NCBI RefSeq assembly: GCF_029866485.1
Contig: NZ_CP092332.1
Location: forward strand, 1 to 64,000
Source: Flavobacterium keumense
GTDB taxonomy: Bacteria; Bacteroidota; Bacteroidia; Flavobacteriales; Flavobacteriaceae
DNA: 64,000 bases
Direction of reading: 5' to 3'
The notes under the pieces are model-generated. The model saw nothing but the letters and a program-made list of their open reading frames with translations. It did not search any database and was not told where the DNA came from. The position numbers and the translations under genes were made by a program. How positions within the stretch are numbered: position 1 is the stretch's first letter; each line of letters opens with the position of its first letter. Below are positions 17,583-27,152 of the stretch, in pieces.

Positions 17583-19040
17583 TTATTGTTGCAACACCCT
17601 ATTGATTTGGGTGAAATTTTTCTCGTAATATTTCTCTTTGGTAGAAGAAATAATAACACCACTTTGCGTTGAGGAATGAATAAATCGAATTTCTCCATCA
17701 CACACTTCCACCACCATTCCTACGTGATTAATCTGACTCCCTCCTCTTGTTTTGAAGAAAATTAAATCTCCTTTTTTAGCCTCTTTAGCCTCTACTTTGG
17801 TCCCAATTGCAGCCATTTCAACGGAGGATCTTGGTAATTTAATATCCAACGAACTAAATGTAGAATACATCAAACCTGAACAATCAAATCCATTCTTCGA
17901 TGTTCCACCTGCACGGTATCTCGAACCTAAATTATCGGATGCCATACGAATTAACTCGTCTGCTAATTCTTCATTGGTATTCCACTTTGCAATACTACTA
18001 GCTATCGTAAGATTTTCTTTTTTGGCAACCGCATCAGTGGTTTCTGTCGACACAAGTTGAGTTTCAACAATAGTATCTTCTTGAATGGTTTTGGCTCCAG
18101 AAATAGTCAATTTGGCACCTACGTACAAATTCTTAACAATCGTTGGATTTTGATTTTCTAATTCTGCTACCGAAATTCCGTACTTTTTAGCAATTCCGTA
18201 TTTCGTCTCTTTTGGAAGCACTTCATGAGTCACCGTTTCTTGCTTCTCTTCGACTAGTTCTTTTTTAACTACTACTGTTTCTTCTTTGACTTTTTCTTTT
18301 AGCTCTATCTTTTTAGATGGTACCACCTCCACTTGTTTTAGCACTGGTGCAACGGCTGTAATTCCTTCTTTTATTGGAATCACAATTTTTTGACCCGCCT
18401 TAAGTGCTTCTTTTTCTAATATCGGATTAGCTTTATCCAAATCAGCTACCGAAATCCCATACTGTTTCGCGATTCCGAATTTTGTTTCAGATGGTACTAC
18501 TTCATGGATTGTTGTTTCTGTTTGTGGAGTAACTGCTAATGGAATACCTTTTTCTTGTTTTTCTTTGAGAACTACTTCTTTTTTAGGTTCTAATTGTAGT
18601 GTTTCTTTCTTAGTAACTAAATTAGCATTAGCCTTGGTCGGAATCTTGATTTTTTGTCCTGCTTTCAAACCTGCTTCTGCTAATTCAGGATTTGCTGCAT
18701 TCAATTCTTCTAAAGAAATTTCATATTGTTTTGCAATACCAAACAGAGTTTCTTTGGGTTGTACTTCGTGTAAATTTTGAACTAAAGTTGGCTTTGATTC
18801 TATTTTTGCCTTACCACTTTTTGATGTTTGGCGCGGAATCAAAATAATCGATTCTAATTTTAACGTTCTAGTACAATCTGGATTAAGTTCATAAATAGCA
18901 CTTGGCTCAACTTTATATTTTTGGGCGATTGCAGTAATTGTTTCGCCTTTTTGTACGGTATGTTTTATCAGTTTTTCTTGAGAAAAAGCTGCTGATAAGT
19001 TAATAAACGATAAAATTAAAATTAGTTTGCAATACTTCAT
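17583..19040 (-). CDS. LysM-repeat NlpC/P60 cell-wall endopeptidase
   Basis: Exported protein of 485 residues with a signal peptide ending near SAAFSQ. Four LysM domains follow, at about residues 26-70 (HTVQKGETITAIAQKYKV), 92-135, 180-223 and 270-312. They share a HEVxPxETxxGIAKxYGIS pattern and are joined by Lys/Glu-rich linkers. The C-terminal NlpC/P60 domain (about 365-485) has catalytic Cys in GFDCSGL, His in NHVGMV and a third polar His in FIHSST. It should bind peptidoglycan through LysM and cut stem peptides (gamma-D-Glu-diamino acid bond). The regularity of LysM 2-4 points to internal duplication. Confidence 0.93.
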   Translation of the reverse strand: MKYCKLILILSFINLSAAFSQEKLIKHTVQKGETITAIAQKYKVEPSAIYELNPDCTRTLKLESIILIPRQTSKSGKAKIESKPTLVQNLHEVQPKETLFGIAKQYEISLEELNAANPELAEAGLKAGQKIKIPTKANANLVTKKETLQLEPKKEVVLKEKQEKGIPLAVTPQTETTIHEVVPSETKFGIAKQYGISVADLDKANPILEKEALKAGQKIVIPIKEGITAVAPVLKQVEVVPSKKIELKEKVKEETVVVKKELVEEKQETVTHEVLPKETKYGIAKKYGISVAELENQNPTIVKNLYVGAKLTISGAKTIQEDTIVETQLVSTETTDAVAKKENLTIASSIAKWNTNEELADELIRMASDNLGSRYRAGGTSKNGFDCSGLMYSTFSSLDIKLPRSSVEMAAIGTKVEAKEAKKGDLIFFKTRGGSQINHVGMVVEVCDGEIRFIHSSTQSGVIISSTKEKYYEKNFTQINRVLQQ

Positions 19041-19250
19041 TCTGTTTTTAATTTTCGACCCGGTTTAAAAATCGCAACTATTTTGAAACGCAAAAATGGA
19101 ATTATTGTCATTCCTTTATTAAAAAAACGGGAATATTTCAAGAATTACAAAGATAGTCTTTTTTAAATTTAAAAAAGTTAAAGCATTTATAAAATTAGCT
19201 CTATACCGGTACTAAAGAACCCGCAAGCTAAATCATACCGTGATTCTTAA

Positions 19251-19280
19251 AAAAAAGCCCCTCTGTACGAGGAGCTTTTT
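19251..19280 (-). terminator. Terminator after acnB
   Basis: On the - strand AAAAAGCTCCTC / GAGGGGCTTTTT with one G-U pair and a 5-base loop. Confidence 0.8.
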
Positions 19281-19303
19281 GAAATATAATCAAAGAAAAA
19301 ATC

Positions 19304-22093
19304 TTATCCTACTAACAACTTATGTGAAGGTGCAAACTTAGTCAAGTTAATCCCTTCCACCGCTTGTTTGTATTCTTCAATAGATGGTGTTCTACCTAAA
19401 ATTGTCGATAAAACCACTACTGGAGTTGAAGAAAGTAATGATTCTCCTTTTTTCTCAGCAGAATCTTCAACAACCCTACCTTGGAACAAACGTGTTGATG
19501 TTGCCATTACCGTATCTCCTTTTGAAGCCTTTTCTTGGTTACCCATACAAAGGTTACAACCTGGGCGCTCTAAATACAACATGTTTTCATATTCCGTACG
19601 TGCAGTCGATTTTGGCGCATTATCATCAAATTCAAAACCTGAATATTTTTGTAATACTTCCCAGTCACCCTCTGCTTTTAATTCATCAACAATATTGTAT
19701 GTTGGTGGCGCTACCACTAAAGGTGCTTTAAATTCCACTTTACCTTGTTGTTTTTCAATGTTTTTAAGCATTTGCGCTAAGATTTTCATATCGCCTTTGT
19801 GGACCATACAAGAACCAATGAATCCTAAATCTACCTTTTTTGTTCCTCCGTAGAATGACAATGGTCGGATAGTATCGTGTGTATAACGCTTAGAAACATC
19901 TTTATTGTTTACATCTGGGTCAGCAATCATTGGCTCATTAATTACGTCCAAATCAACTACTACTTCTGCATAATATTTTGCATTAGCATCTGGTCGTAAA
20001 GCTGGTTTTTCACCTGATCTAATTTCAGCAATTCTCTTATTTGCCTTATCAATTAATCCTTTAAGCACTTGACGGCTATTATCCATTCCTTTATCAATCA
20101 TGATTTGGATTCTGCCTTTTGCAATTTCCAAAGATTGAATCAAGGTTTCATCCTCTGAGATACAAATAGATGCTTTCGCTTTCATCTCAGCAGACCAGTC
20201 TGTAAAAGTAAAGGCTTGATCAGCTGTTAATGTTCCAATATGCACCTCGATAATTCGACCTTGGAACACATTTTCTCCTCCAAATTGATGTAACATTTGC
20301 GCTTGAGTAGCATGCACCACATCACGAAAATCCATATAATCAGGCATAGTTCCTTTGAAAGTAACTTTTACGGATTCAGGAATTGGCATAGAAGCCTCTC
20401 CTGTTGCCAAAGCTAAGGCTACCGTACCAGAATCGGCACCAAAAGCAACTCCTTTAGACATTCTCGTATGCGAATCTCCTCCGATAATAATTGCCCAATC
20501 ATCAACCGTAATATCATTCAAAACTTTATGAATCACATCTGTCATGGCATGATACACTCCTTTTGGATCACGAGCAGTAATCAAACCAAAATTATTCATG
20601 AATTGCATCAATTTTGGAATATTTGCTTGTGCTTTTTTATCCCAAACCGAAGCTGTATGACAACCTGATTGATACGCTCCATCAACGATTGGCGAAATCA
20701 CGGTAGCAGCCATCGACTCTAATTCTTGTGCCGTCATCAATCCTGTAGTATCTTGCGAACCCACAATATTTACTTCTACACGAACATCGGAACCCGCATG
20801 TAAAACTTTTCCTGGAGTTACTCCAACCGCATTTTTATTAAAAATTTTCTCTACTGCAGTAAGACCTTGACCTGGATTAGAAACTTCTTTTGAAGGAGCA
20901 AAAACTACTGGCGCTTGAATCCCTAATGTTTGCGCTGCAAAAGTTTGAATTTTTTTACCAAAAACGATGGCATAAGAACCACCTGCTTTGATAAATTCCA
21001 TTTTTTGTGGTGTGAATGATCTTGAAATATCAATCAATTCTTGAGCACCATTGTATAATTTTTTTGTTTTTGTATTGATCGTTAAGACAGTTCCTGTTGC
21101 AACAGAATATACTTGCTCTAAAATAGGTTCGCCATTGGCATCACGAACTAACTCACCATTCGCATCTGTTTTCTTAACCCAGTTTTTTAAATCAATTCCG
21201 ATACCTCCTGTTACATCAACAGTAGTCAAGAAAATAGGTGAAATTCCGTTTGTTCCACCCACAATTGGTGCTATGTTAACAAAAGGCACATACGGACTCG
21301 CTTGTTTTCCTGTCCAAAGCGCCACGTTGTTTACACCCGACATTCTTGAAGATCCTACTCCCATCGTTCCTTTTTCAGCAATTAACATCACACTTTTGTC
21401 TGGATGTTGCGCTTGAAGAGCTTGAATTTCTTCTTGTGCTTGAGGCGTAATCATACATTTTCCGTGTAATTCACGGTCTGAACGCGAGTGCGCTTGATTT
21501 CCTGGTGACAATAAATCCGTAGAAATATCTCCTTCACCAGCAATAAATGTCACCACTTTAATTTCTTCTTCAACTTCAGGTAATTTGGTAAAAAACTCAG
21601 CTTTTGCGTAGCTTTCTAATATGTCTTTTGCAACAGTATTTCCATTGGTATAAGCTTCTTTCAAACGCGCCATATCAGCATCATACAAATACACTTGGGT
21701 TTTAAGAACTGCTGCTGCGTCTTTCGCAATAGTTGCATCATTTCCTAATGCTAAATCCAATAAAACTTCAATGGATGGTCCACCTTTCATATGAGACAAT
21801 AACTCCAATGCAAATGCCGGAGTAATTTCACTTACTACTTCCTGTCCAAGGATGATTTCTTTTAGGAATTTTGCCTTTTGACCTGCCGCACTAGTAGTTC
21901 CTGGCAAGGTGTTGTAAATGAAGAAATGAAGACACTCTTTTCTGTTAGAATTTTTAGCATCTTTAATTTGCGCAATAATTTCGCTTAGTAATTCAGCACT
22001 ATCAATTGGTTTTGGGTGAAGCCCTTGACCTTTTCTTTCCTCTATTTCTTTAATGTATTCTTTATAAAGATTCATTTCGTTTTCAATAGCCAT
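19304..22093 (-). CDS. acnB: Aconitate hydratase B / 2-methylisocitrate dehydratase
   Basis: TCA-cycle aconitase of the AcnB type, 929 residues, which is slightly longer than the E. coli enzyme. It isomerises citrate to isocitrate and can hydrate 2-methyl-cis-aconitate. The N-terminal HEAT-like region is followed by swivel and catalytic domains. Fe-S ligands are visible in GSCMVHKGD and in the CNLCMGN motif near the C-terminus. RMSKGVAFGADSGTVALA is a typical active-site stretch. A TAAATTTG -7-like box lies 35 bases upstream (22128-22135, - strand). The gene is monocistronic. Confidence 0.97.
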   Translation of the reverse strand: MAIENEMNLYKEYIKEIEERKGQGLHPKPIDSAELLSEIIAQIKDAKNSNRKECLHFFIYNTLPGTTSAAGQKAKFLKEIILGQEVVSEITPAFALELLSHMKGGPSIEVLLDLALGNDATIAKDAAAVLKTQVYLYDADMARLKEAYTNGNTVAKDILESYAKAEFFTKLPEVEEEIKVVTFIAGEGDISTDLLSPGNQAHSRSDRELHGKCMITPQAQEEIQALQAQHPDKSVMLIAEKGTMGVGSSRMSGVNNVALWTGKQASPYVPFVNIAPIVGGTNGISPIFLTTVDVTGGIGIDLKNWVKKTDANGELVRDANGEPILEQVYSVATGTVLTINTKTKKLYNGAQELIDISRSFTPQKMEFIKAGGSYAIVFGKKIQTFAAQTLGIQAPVVFAPSKEVSNPGQGLTAVEKIFNKNAVGVTPGKVLHAGSDVRVEVNIVGSQDTTGLMTAQELESMAATVISPIVDGAYQSGCHTASVWDKKAQANIPKLMQFMNNFGLITARDPKGVYHAMTDVIHKVLNDITVDDWAIIIGGDSHTRMSKGVAFGADSGTVALALATGEASMPIPESVKVTFKGTMPDYMDFRDVVHATQAQMLHQFGGENVFQGRIIEVHIGTLTADQAFTFTDWSAEMKAKASICISEDETLIQSLEIAKGRIQIMIDKGMDNSRQVLKGLIDKANKRIAEIRSGEKPALRPDANAKYYAEVVVDLDVINEPMIADPDVNNKDVSKRYTHDTIRPLSFYGGTKKVDLGFIGSCMVHKGDMKILAQMLKNIEKQQGKVEFKAPLVVAPPTYNIVDELKAEGDWEVLQKYSGFEFDDNAPKSTARTEYENMLYLERPGCNLCMGNQEKASKGDTVMATSTRLFQGRVVEDSAEKKGESLLSSTPVVVLSTILGRTPSIEEYKQAVEGINLTKFAPSHKLLVG

Positions 22094-22327
22094 ACTATAT
22101 TGGGTATTATTTGTTTTTTATGTTTAGCAAATTTAGAAATTAAAGCCGAGATTTAAAAATAATTTAATAAATCTAGTCGTATTGCTGATTATTATTACAA
22201 AATATCAAATTAGATTTAATTTTATTATCAAAAAAATAATTTAACCTAATAGATATTAAACAATTAATAAAAAACTATCCCCTATTCAATTCAAATGAAG
22301 CGATTGAAATTAAAATAAGCTATGCAA

Positions 22328-23281
22328 TTAGAGTAGTTTAGTAATAATCATTTCTTCTGTAATTCCTTCGGCATCAGCCTTGTAGTTTTTAATAATTCGA
22401 TGACGCAAAATACCAATTGCAACCGCTTTAACATCCTCAATGTCTGGGGAGAATTTTCCGTTAAAAGCAGCATGCGCTTTGGCTGCCAAAACTAAATTTT
22501 GCGAGGCTCTTGGCCCTGCTCCCCAATCCAAATAGTTTTTTACAAAATCAGTAGTCAATGAATTGTCAGGTCGTGTTTTAGCCACCAACGCAACCGCATA
22601 TTCAATCACATTATCTGCTACTGGAATGCGGCGAATTAAGTGCTGAAAATCAATAATTTCTTGAGCAGAAAATAGTGGTTCAATAACACTTTTTACATCC
22701 GAAGTCGTTTGTTTCACTACCTGAACTTCTTCTTCAAAAGTGGGATATTCTAACTTGATAGCAAACATGAATCGGTCCAATTGCGCCTCTGGCAAAGGAT
22801 AGGTTCCTTCTTGCTCGATGGGATTTTGGGTTGCCAATACAAAATACGGCAAGCCCAATTGGTATTGATGTCCTGCAATGGTTACGGCACGCTCTTGCAT
22901 GGCTTCTAACAAAGCGGCTTGCGTCTTTGGCGGCGTTCTATTGATTTCATCAGCCAAGATGATGTTTGAAAAAACAGGCCCTTTTATAAATTTAAATTGT
23001 CTGTTTTCATCCAAAATTTCACTTCCCAAAATATCCGACGGCATTAAATCTGGCGTGAACTGAATGCGCTTGAAATCCAATCCTAAAGCTTGTGCCAACG
23101 TATTTACCATTAAGGTTTTTGCCAAGCCTGGCACACCTACCAACAAAGCATGTCCGCCTGAAAAAATAGCCAATACAATTTGATCAATCACAGCATCTTG
23201 CCCCACAATAATTTTAGCAATTTCTTTTTTTAGCGCAGTTCGTTTTTGAACTAAGTTATGTATAGCAGCTACATCAGACAT
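22328..23281 (-). CDS. MoxR-family AAA+ ATPase
   Basis: A protein of 317 residues, starting at ATG 23281 (MSDVAAIHNLVQKR); a TTG two codons earlier is less likely. Walker A GVPGLAKT is near residue 54, Walker B and sensor region LADEINRTPPKTQAALLEAMQE near 107, and sensor-1 LATQNPIEQEGTYPLPEAQLDRF follows. MoxR ATPases work as chaperones that mature metalloenzymes or envelope complexes. They usually sit beside DUF58 and VWA-domain (BatA/BatB) genes. None follows here: downstream lies acnB, so this copy is detached from the usual cluster. Confidence 0.92.
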   Translation of the reverse strand: MSDVAAIHNLVQKRTALKKEIAKIIVGQDAVIDQIVLAIFSGGHALLVGVPGLAKTLMVNTLAQALGLDFKRIQFTPDLMPSDILGSEILDENRQFKFIKGPVFSNIILADEINRTPPKTQAALLEAMQERAVTIAGHQYQLGLPYFVLATQNPIEQEGTYPLPEAQLDRFMFAIKLEYPTFEEEVQVVKQTTSDVKSVIEPLFSAQEIIDFQHLIRRIPVADNVIEYAVALVAKTRPDNSLTTDFVKNYLDWGAGPRASQNLVLAAKAHAAFNGKFSPDIEDVKAVAIGILRHRIIKNYKADAEGITEEMIITKLL

Positions 23282-23300
23282 TCTCAATATAGTTTAAATT

Positions 23301-23348
23301 AAAAAGAGTTAGCAACATGATTTTAGTGTCATAAAGCTAACTCTTTTT
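23301..23348 (-). terminator. Terminator between the SurA-like and MoxR genes
   Basis: AAAAAGAGTTAGC (23301-23313) / GCTAACTCTTTTT (23336-23348), a perfect 13-bp stem with a 22-base loop. It separates two same-strand genes, so MoxR probably has its own promoter. Confidence 0.8.
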
Positions 23349-23365
23349 GGATTTATTTTAATAAT

Positions 23366-24796
23366 TTATTTTTTTAACCAATTATTGGTAAACGTACAAT
23401 CCCTGTATTCACCTACAATTTTAATATAAGTATCTTTAATTTTTTCGTCAAACCATTTAGCAATCGCCTTGATTTGTTTTTCTTTCAAAGCCAACTCTTT
23501 GATTTTAGTATAGTCCTTTGCATAATCCGCGGTATGCTCATTGATTCTATTAGTTACTGTAACCAATTTGAATTGTTTTTTCCCTTCTTGCAACTCTTCG
23601 GGAATTGGCAATGAAATTTCATTTTCTTTCAAATTAGACACTTGCGCATACAAACTTGGATCCATTTTAGTCAACTCAAAACGAGTATCTTGTGTTTTCG
23701 GGTTGATTAAAGTTCCACCATTGGCTCTGGTTTCTTTTTCGTCAGACAAAGTTCTTGCTGCTTCTGCAAATGTGATTTCCTTGTCCACAATTCGTTTACG
23801 AATCAAAGCGATTTTTTCTTTTGCTTCTTGCAACGATTCCTCGGTCACTTTAGGAGCCAATAAAATATGACGCAACTCGATTTCTTGCCCTTTTATTTTC
23901 TCTACATAGATAATGTGATAGCCGTATTCTGTTTCAAAAGGTGCCGAGATTTCTCCTTCGGCTAAACTGAATGCTACGTCCTTAAATTCTTTTACAAAAG
24001 GTGTTTTACGATTCATTTTGTAATACCCACCACTCGCTCTTGATCCTGGGTCTTGCGAATACAACACCGCTTTGGTAGCAAAACTAGAACCTTCTTGAAT
24101 TTCTTTTTTGAAACCATTCAAACGGTCAATTACTTTTTGTTTATCAGCATCCGAAATTTTAGGTTTTACCACAATTTGCGCTACTTCCATTTCGGCACCA
24201 AAAACAGGCAATTCGTCTTTTGGAATTTTCTTAAAAAAGTTACGCACCTCCTCAGGTGTAATTTGCACATCGTCAACAATTTTCTTTTGCATTTCGGATG
24301 TTAGCTTGTTTTCTTTTAGAATATCAAAAAAATAGGTTCTGAATTCTTCTTCGTTGTTTTTCTTGTAGTAACTCACCACTTTATCCATTGAACCTAACTG
24401 CTCTGTCATGTAATTCAAACGCTCGTCCATCATAGCTTTCACCTCAGAATCAGTCACTTTAACACTATCTTGCACCGCTTGGTGTGCATATAATTTGTCT
24501 TCCATTAGCTTGCCTAACATCTGACATCTTGTAATGTCTTTTACAGAACCGCCTTGACTTGCAATCTCCAAATAAGCTTTGTCAATATCCGAATCCAAAA
24601 TAATGTAATCTCCAACGGTAGCGATAACACCATCTACTTTCATTTTTTTTGACGAGTCCGTTTTTGGTGCTTCTTTTGTGGGTTGGTCTTTAATCACCTC
24701 TTGGGCAGTTAAAGTCACTACAGAAAAAAGAACCAAGAATAAAGAAAGTGCTTTCTTAGTAACAAAAGAGGAAATCGATGGTAATTGAAATATCAT
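23366..24796 (-). CDS. SurA-like periplasmic peptidyl-prolyl isomerase
   Basis: A protein of 476 residues with a signal peptide (ALSLFLVLFSVVTLTAQ). A SurA N-terminal chaperone region follows (VDGVIATVGDYIILDSDIDKAY). Two parvulin (PpiC) domains are next: the first near residues 195-300 (KPKISDADKQKVIDRLNGF, GGYYKMNRKTPFVKEFKDVAFSL, GYHIIYVEK) and the second near 305-410 (IELRHILLAPKVTEES, GGTLINPKTQDTRFEL). It probably escorts outer-membrane proteins to the assembly machinery. Confidence 0.92.
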   Translation of the reverse strand: MIFQLPSISSFVTKKALSLFLVLFSVVTLTAQEVIKDQPTKEAPKTDSSKKMKVDGVIATVGDYIILDSDIDKAYLEIASQGGSVKDITRCQMLGKLMEDKLYAHQAVQDSVKVTDSEVKAMMDERLNYMTEQLGSMDKVVSYYKKNNEEEFRTYFFDILKENKLTSEMQKKIVDDVQITPEEVRNFFKKIPKDELPVFGAEMEVAQIVVKPKISDADKQKVIDRLNGFKKEIQEGSSFATKAVLYSQDPGSRASGGYYKMNRKTPFVKEFKDVAFSLAEGEISAPFETEYGYHIIYVEKIKGQEIELRHILLAPKVTEESLQEAKEKIALIRKRIVDKEITFAEAARTLSDEKETRANGGTLINPKTQDTRFELTKMDPSLYAQVSNLKENEISLPIPEELQEGKKQFKLVTVTNRINEHTADYAKDYTKIKELALKEKQIKAIAKWFDEKIKDTYIKIVGEYRDCTFTNNWLKK

Positions 24797-24925
24797 TGTT
24801 TAATTTTTATTTTTTAGTAATCTAATACTAACTATAGAAGCCGAAATGTATTATTGCCAACAAAAATAACAATTCAATTAGAGAATGCAAGTGAACTAAG
24901 TACTATTAACAAAAAATTAGTAGGG

Positions 24926-25128
24926 AACCCGTTGGATGAGATTATCAAAAACGTCAATTCGAGTGTTTTTTGCGCAATATAATGTAGCAAAAAATGTATC
25001 GAGAATCGTTTTTGATTTCAAATTTTCTTGCTCTGTCATCCTGAGCAAAGCCGAAGGACGATTTTCAGTCGAAAATCACTCGGACTGACGAAAATTTTTC
25101 ATCGAAAAACAATTTCACCCAACGGGTT
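24926..25128. repeat. 203-base element with exact 10-bp terminal inverted repeats
   Basis: AACCCGTTGG (24926-24935) and CCAACGGGTT (25119-25128) are exact inverted repeats. Inside are TTTTTTGC (24966-24973) / GCAAAAAA (24987-24994) and, at 25035-25089, a segment that begins GTCATCCTGAGCAAAGCCGA and ends CGGACTGAC. I recall that motif as a widely scattered intergenic repeat in Bacteroidota. There is no ORF, so it would be a non-autonomous MITE- or REP-like element. Confidence 0.6.
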
Positions 25129-25336
25129 AAGGGAAATATGAAAACTGTTTTAAAAATGGAGTTGAGAATCCTGAAAAAACTGTTATTATTTGTTTGACCT
25201 TGAGTTTAGAGCACTTCTTATGATGCTAGAAAACTTATTCAAGACAGAGCTCAAAGTCAGGAGACTTTGAGCAGCGGGGTTTTTCGGAAAGAAAAACTTG
25301 AATTTATTATAAATGCCGCCATTGCGCAAAACCGCT

Positions 25337-25346
25337 GTTAGTGGCA
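25337..25346. repeat. Left boundary repeat of the serine-hydrolase cassette
   Basis: GTTAGTGGCA, exact inverted partner of TGCCACTAAC at 26841-26850. It lies 7 bases beyond the hydrolase stop codon. Confidence 0.65.
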
Positions 25347-25353
25347 GTTTTTC

Positions 25354-26814
25354 TCACTTGTCTAGCTGTTTAATTAATCTGCTAACGAATGGATTGTCGG
25401 GGTTTATGGCTAAACTTTCTTTTAAATATTTTAATGCTAATTCATTCTTACCTGTTTCCATATAACCTTCCCCTAATCCTTGTAATGCCTTGGCTGATTT
25501 AGGATAAACAAACACATTCATTTCAAAGATTTGAACAGCAATTTCGGGTTTTCCATTGTCAATGTGCTTAAAACCTTCTTCTCTCATCAGAAATTCTAAA
25601 AGTTGTTCGGTGCTTTTCTTTTTAGCATATTCTTCTTTTGCTTTTTCTATACCAAACTCACTAATCGTTTTAATGATGTTATTGGAAAAATTACGGTTTT
25701 CTGCATTATCAGCAATAGGAATTTCAGGAATAAAATTAGGGTTGAAAACAATTCTTGCCATTTCAAAATTTAGGTTATTGAAATTAGGATGCGATTTATT
25801 AGATAGCATAATGAATGTAACCTTTTCATCTATAAAGCGAAGAAAGTCAGCATAAAAAATCCTATTTGTTCCATTATGCCAAACTTGTGTAGTGTTTCTA
25901 TTTGTCTTTGAAACATCCCAACCATAAGCATAGTATGAATTTTCGGTTTCTTCTGGTCTTAACTTAGGATGATACAATTTTTGTTTTGCGTCATTAGATA
26001 GTATCTTTTCTGACAATAAGCACTTGTGCCATTTATAAAGGTCTTCGGTAGTTGAAAGAATACCGCCATTGCCTTTTAAGTGCCAGTAAGGTGAAACTGT
26101 GTCCCATTCTTTTTCTGTTGGTTTTCCCCAAACTTTATTATCATTTTCATACCCAACTGCAATATAATTTTTGTCATATGAAGGTCGTGTGTAACCTGTC
26201 ATTTTCATTTGCGAAGGCTTCCACAAATTTTCATAGAGATAGGTTTCATAAGATTTATTAGATGTTTTTTCTATTATCATAGCCAATAAACTATATCCAA
26301 TGTTCGAGTAAGAAAAATTTGTCCCGACCGGGAATAGTAATTCTGAATTAAAAACATTTTCTAAAAATTCTTTTTCACTAATTTTTTCAAAATCTCTACC
26401 GACATTACTTATAAGTCCAGATTGATGACGAAGTAAATCGTGAATTGTAATCTGCTGTTTATCTGATGGAATTTTGTCAAAGAACTTTGAAATTTTGTCA
26501 TTAGTTGAAAGTTTGCCTTGCATTTCTAATTTTAGAATTGCTGCCGCAGTAAATTGTTTTGTAATAGAACCAATGTCGAAAATAGTTTTCGGTGAATTTG
26601 TGATTTGTGTTTCAGCATCACAAAAACCATATCCTTTTGCAATAACTTTTTTACCATTTATTTCTACCAATACCGATCCAGAAAAACCAACACTCTCTAA
26701 TGCTGAAAGGTAGCGGTCAATCTTTTTGTTGGCTTCATTCTCTTTATTTGTCTGCCCGTAGCAAGTGCTTATATGTATAATAAGTGCTAATATTACCGTA
26801 AATATATATTTCAT
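25354..26814 (-). CDS. Serine hydrolase (beta-lactamase/CubicO fold) with C-terminal TPR
   Basis: Exported protein of 486 residues with a signal peptide (FTVILALIIHISTCYG, possible cleavage before QTNK). The penicillin-binding/beta-lactamase class C fold has SxxK at Ser83-Lys86 (GSITK), the Tyr169-Ser-Asn171 motif (SYSNIG) and an HNG motif at 313-315 in place of KTG. It is therefore more likely a D-aminopeptidase- or esterase-like hydrolase than a drug beta-lactamase. The last 75 or so residues form about two TPR helices (AKALQGLGEGYMETGKNELALKYLKESL). It stands alone between repeat-rich flanks, bounded by exact inverted 10-mers, which suggests arrival as a cassette. Confidence 0.9.
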   Translation of the reverse strand: MKYIFTVILALIIHISTCYGQTNKENEANKKIDRYLSALESVGFSGSVLVEINGKKVIAKGYGFCDAETQITNSPKTIFDIGSITKQFTAAAILKLEMQGKLSTNDKISKFFDKIPSDKQQITIHDLLRHQSGLISNVGRDFEKISEKEFLENVFNSELLFPVGTNFSYSNIGYSLLAMIIEKTSNKSYETYLYENLWKPSQMKMTGYTRPSYDKNYIAVGYENDNKVWGKPTEKEWDTVSPYWHLKGNGGILSTTEDLYKWHKCLLSEKILSNDAKQKLYHPKLRPEETENSYYAYGWDVSKTNRNTTQVWHNGTNRIFYADFLRFIDEKVTFIMLSNKSHPNFNNLNFEMARIVFNPNFIPEIPIADNAENRNFSNNIIKTISEFGIEKAKEEYAKKKSTEQLLEFLMREEGFKHIDNGKPEIAVQIFEMNVFVYPKSAKALQGLGEGYMETGKNELALKYLKESLAINPDNPFVSRLIKQLDK

Positions 26815-26840
26815 TTTTTTCGTGATGTTGTTGTTAAAAT

Positions 26841-26850
26841 TGCCACTAAC
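26841..26850. repeat. Right boundary repeat of the serine-hydrolase cassette
   Basis: TGCCACTAAC, exact inverted partner of 25337-25346, lying 26 bases upstream of the hydrolase ATG. Confidence 0.65.
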
Positions 26851-27152
26851 TCGTTTATATGCTCAGTTTTTTTTGCTTTATTGTTGAGCAAAGCAAGCTG
26901 TTTTGGTTAGCAATGCTCAACTAATGTTGTGTATTATTTTTTTTATAAATCATCAAACGGATTTATTATTTTTTGCCTATTTTGAGTATTCACTAGCGTA
27001 TTCATTCCAGTCGTTTTAGTTGGAATTAAAGACAGAGATGATTGTAGTGTACAGGAAATGGGTAACAAGGTTAGGTTCATTTTGTAAGATTTGGTTTTGT
27101 AAATATATTTATTTTTTTTGAAGTAAACAAAATAGATTTTGAAAATGAAACC

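Larger units (their letters stand above)
24797..25353. other. 557-base gene-free region with repeats
   Basis: No coding frame can be supported. It holds a 203-base segment ending in an exact inverted repeat (24926-25128), a GTCATCCTGAGC-type repeat inside it (25035-25089), a perfect 10-bp stem GCTCAAAGTC / GACTTTGAGC with loop AGGA (25249-25272), and GTTAGTGGCA (25337-25346), which pairs with TGCCACTAAC beyond the next gene. Confidence 0.7.

Noticed and set aside
17453..17701. 83-codon N-terminal extension of the APC permease
   Set aside because: It crosses the terminator of the LysM gene and its coding end and gives a sequence without family features; ATG 17452 matches the transporter start.
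25354..26814. Serine hydrolase as an antibiotic-resistance beta-lactamase
   Set aside because: It has HNG instead of KTG and a TPR tail, so a peptidase or esterase role is likelier.
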